From positions 1 through 6,455 of the forward strand of contig JBBRYB010000138.1 of assembly GCA_038238115.1 (NCBI GenBank): a stretch of DNA of 6,455 nt, read 5' to 3'. Positions 4,836 through 6,455 of this stretch are shown here, piece after piece. Source of the DNA: JBBRYB01 sp038238115. Its GTDB lineage: Bacteria; Actinomycetota; Actinomycetes; Propionibacteriales; Nocardioidaceae. A model generated the notes under the pieces. The model saw only the letters and a program-made list of their open reading frames with translations, made no database searches and was not told the DNA's origin. Each line of letters starts with the position of its first letter. The first letter of the stretch is position 1. The translations under genes and the position numbers were made by a program.

Positions 4836-5727
4836 CAAGCTCGGCAAGGTGATCTGCTGAGCCGCCAACGCCCCTCCAGCAGGAACAGGGTCGCGTCGTC
4901 ATTGGTGACTTCGCCTCGGGCGCGCTTGAGGGCGTGGGAGAGCCGTCGCACCGTCTCTTGAACGGGTCCGCCTTCTTGGCCGACCTCCTCAGGAGCTCGA
5001 TCAGGCGTCTCTCGCCGAACAGATCGCCACCGGTCAGGTGCTCTTCGGTGATCCCGTCGGTGAACAACAGCACCCGGTCGCCCGGCTCCAACCTCACCTC
5101 ACTCACCTGTGGGTCGGCGCCACCGAATCCGATCGGCAGCGTGGTGGGACTGTCCAACGCGCCGACCACCCGGTCACCCCGGATCAGCAGCGGATGGGGA
5201 TGGCCGGCGTTGACCCATCGAAGCCGACCGGAGCCGACGTCGAGGTGTGCCATCTGCACGGTGACGAAGTGCTCCTCGTCGAACTGCCCGGCGATGGCGC
5301 GGTCCATGGCCGAGTAGAGGTCTGGCAGCCCAGGTCGTCGCGGCGGGCGTGCCGATAGGCCGCGATGGCGACGGTCGCCATCACCGCCGCGTCCAAGCCA
5401 TGGCCCATCGCGTCGACGATCGCCACGTGCAGGGCATCGTCGTTGATGGCGTAGTCGAAGCTGTCCCCGGCGACGTCGTAGGCGGGCTCCAAGATCCCGG
5501 CCACCGCAACCTGGGGTTCGTAATGATCAGTGGCGGCAGCAGCGCCCACTGCATCTCTGCCGGCAGGCTCATCTTGCTGCCGCCGGCGGGCCTGGAAGAA
5601 CCGGTCGGTGTACATCCCCTTGGTGACCAGCACATCGGCAAGAAGGCCGCCGAATCGTCGTGCCAGCCGTCGGTGGTGATCATCCAATCGCTCCGAGGTG
5701 AACGCAAGCACACCGACCCGATCGGTG
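4835..5727 (-). pseudogene. PP2C/SpoIIE-type Ser/Thr phosphatase (RsbU-like), truncated and frameshifted
   Basis: Joined across frames, this encodes about 295 residues of a PP2C-type phosphatase like those that dephosphorylate anti-sigma-factor antagonists in partner-switching stress control. All metal-site motifs are present: AGDSFDY (about 5451-5468), DAMGHG (5397-5414), FTDG (near 5053-5064) and NDDAT (4889-4903). LPAEMQWALLPPL and WVNAGHPHPLL also fit the family. The reading frame must change four times: near 5573 (one extra base, or two missing), near 5510 (one G missing in GGG on the coding strand), near 5329-5331 (one G missing) and near 4971 (one G missing). After the last fix the end reads ETVRRLSHALKRARGEV and stops at TGA 4837-4835. 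The 5' end is also lost: family-like sequence begins abruptly at RVGVLAF (about 5720), so the usual N-terminal sensor part is absent. As written, no full phosphatase can be made. Sequencing error is the main alternative for the frame breaks. Confidence 0.8.
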
Positions 5728-5731
5728 CCAT
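5720..5731. other. Breakpoint joining two 5'-truncated genes head to head
   Basis: Phosphatase-like sequence on the minus strand extends up to about 5720. Nuclease-like sequence on the plus strand begins at about 5731. Each gene has lost its 5' part at the same place, which no normal gene layout explains. Beyond the join each frame stays open by chance for a few dozen bases (minus to ATG 5777, plus from GTG 5698). A real inversion or deletion and a chimeric assembly are both possible. Confidence 0.65.
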
Positions 5732-6204
5732 TCATCGACCGCATCGACCGGGCACCAGACGGATCGGTGAGCGTCATCGACTACAAGACGGGCGGCACCA
5801 GCAGCTACCGGGGCCTGTCGGCCGAGGATCCCCACCAGGGCGGCAGCCATCTTCAGCTCGCCGTCTACGCCGAGGCCGCCGCGCAACTGTTCGGGGTGAC
5901 CGACGTGGAGGCCAACTACTGGTTTGTCACCACGAAGGGGAGCTTCGATCGGGTCGGCTACCACGTCACACCCGAGGTTCGTGCCGACGTCGGCGCGGCG
6001 GTGGCAACGATCGTGGAGGGTATCCGCACCGGCGTGTTCCCGGCCCGTCCGAATCCCGACCCGCCGTACATCTACGTCGATTGTTGGTACTGCTCGCCCG
6101 ACGGGATGAGCACGGCCGAAGCGCGCCGCGACTGGGAGCGCAAGCGCCCTGATCCGTCCCTCGAAGGCTACGTCCGGCTGTGCGAGCCCGAGGCACTTGC
6201 ATGA
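5731..6204 (+). pseudogene. 3' fragment of an AddB-like PD-(D/E)XK nuclease gene
   Basis: The fragment encodes about 157 residues forming the C-terminal nuclease domain of an AddB/RecB-type protein, which trims DNA ends during double-strand break repair together with a UvrD-family helicase. Visible motifs, counted from GTG 5698, are DRIDR (motif II Asp, 14-18), VIDYKTGG with the catalytic D28-x-K30, QLAVY (53-57, motif IV Q-x3-Y) and CWYC (129-132), a Cys pair like those binding an iron-sulphur cluster. A normal protein of this kind is several times longer; the front, including the inactive helicase-like part and the first Cys of a cluster, is missing. The frame is open from GTG 5698, but the first 11 codons are antisense to the phosphatase gene, so this is not a true start. 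Its TGA overlaps the next gene's start as ATGA, the usual sign of an operon. Confidence 0.75.
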
Positions 6205-6455
6205 CGACGGCCGCTGACGACCCGGCTCGCGTCGCGGTACGCGACCGCCTCGACGAGACCATCTTCCTCGAGGCCGGGGCCGGCTCGGGCAAGACGACGT
6301 GCCTGGTCGACCGGTTCGTCGCCCTGGTCGAGTCGGGCGTGGAGACCGACCGTATCGCCGCCATCACCTTTACCGAGAAGGCGGCGAGTGAGCTCGTCGA
6401 CCGGATCCGCACCCATCTCCAGCAGCGCTCGACGACATCGCCGCGGTGCCGGGTC
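6201..6455 (+). CDS. AddA/UvrD-family helicase, N-terminal part, cut by the window edge
   Basis: The first 85 codons show a superfamily 1 helicase start. FLEAGAGSGKTT (22-33) is the Walker A motif that binds ATP, and ITFTEKAASEL (55-65) is motif Ia. The opening up to DETIF resembles the adenine-binding Q-motif region of AddA-type proteins. With an AddB-like nuclease it would form the two-subunit enzyme that resects double-strand breaks for RecA. The start at ATG 6201 overlaps the nuclease stop (ATGA), with GAGG 7 bases upstream, so translation is probably coupled. After THLQQ (71-75) the written frame gives a Ser/Thr/Arg run, while another frame from about 6420 reads AALDDIAAVPG, which fits the family better. 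A frame break near 6418-6422, perhaps with a small deletion, is therefore possible. The rest of the gene lies outside the window. Confidence 0.75.
   Translation, partial: MTTAADDPARVAVRDRLDETIFLEAGAGSGKTTCLVDRFVALVESGVETDRIAAITFTEKAASELVDRIRTHLQQRSTTSPRCRV

Noticed and set aside
5349..6152. A 267-codon plus-strand open frame across the junction
   Set aside because: It is out of frame with both the nuclease and the phosphatase, and its Arg-rich translation shows no domain.
5698..6204. An intact small nuclease gene starting at GTG 5698
   Set aside because: The first 11 codons lie antisense to the phosphatase gene, there is no upstream nuclease sequence, and the domain begins in mid-fold. A fragment is more likely than a small complete gene.
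1..6455. Search for a CRISPR array, transposase, integrase, att site, tRNA or rRNA
   Set aside because: No regularly spaced repeats, recombinase motifs or structured RNA signatures were seen. The only repeats are the short ones listed.

Overview
The window is a GC-rich stretch from what is most likely an actinomycete-type bacterium (Actinomycetota; the class cannot be fixed from this sequence alone). Pointers are the codon use, GTG starts, two genes that look leaderless with a TANNNT box exactly 6 bases before the start codon, and the gene families present: a membrane-tethered metallophosphoesterase, a PRC-barrel/DUF2382 protein, a GAF protein of the GAF-ANTAR type, an RsbU-like PP2C phosphatase and an AddB/AddA-like nuclease-helicase pair.

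Layout. 168-1916 (+) is an intact calcineurin-fold protein with four C-terminal membrane helices. It converges on 1930-2328 (-), a small helix-turn-helix protein related to sigma-70 region 4. Between 2328 and 2627 lies a control region with two divergent promoter candidates, both with a TTGCGG -35 box, flanking a 9-bp inverted repeat. The rightward promoter faces a 28-residue membrane peptide (2627-2713, good ribosome site), followed by a PRC-barrel/DUF2382 stress-type protein (2894-3493). A hairpin and a palindrome separate this from the convergent GAF-only protein (3556-4056, -). A 350-base gap with no convincing gene follows, then a small unknown leaderless gene (4408-4728, +).

From about 4730 rightward the sequence is a patchwork of broken genes. 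4749-4805 (-) is a relic of the helix-turn-helix end of the 1930-2328 gene, matching at 50 of 57 bases. 4835 to about 5727 (-) is a PP2C/SpoIIE phosphatase gene with at least four frame breaks and no N-terminal region. At about 5720-5731 it meets, head to head, the 3' part of an AddB-like PD-(D/E)XK nuclease gene (to 6204, +), which also lacks its 5' part. That nuclease end overlaps by ATGA the start of an AddA/UvrD-like helicase that runs off the window, possibly with another frame problem near 6420.

How they fit together. The left half reads as stress or envelope housekeeping plus a possible self-regulating DNA-binding protein. The right half carries fragments of a partner-switching phosphatase and a recombination nuclease joined at a breakpoint. 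That join is either a real rearrangement with gene decay or a chimeric, error-prone assembly join. I see no CRISPR array, transposase, tRNA or rRNA, and no convincing complete novel system. The features most worth a check are the breakpoint, the frame breaks, the helix-turn-helix relic and the divergent promoter region with its unannotated small membrane gene.
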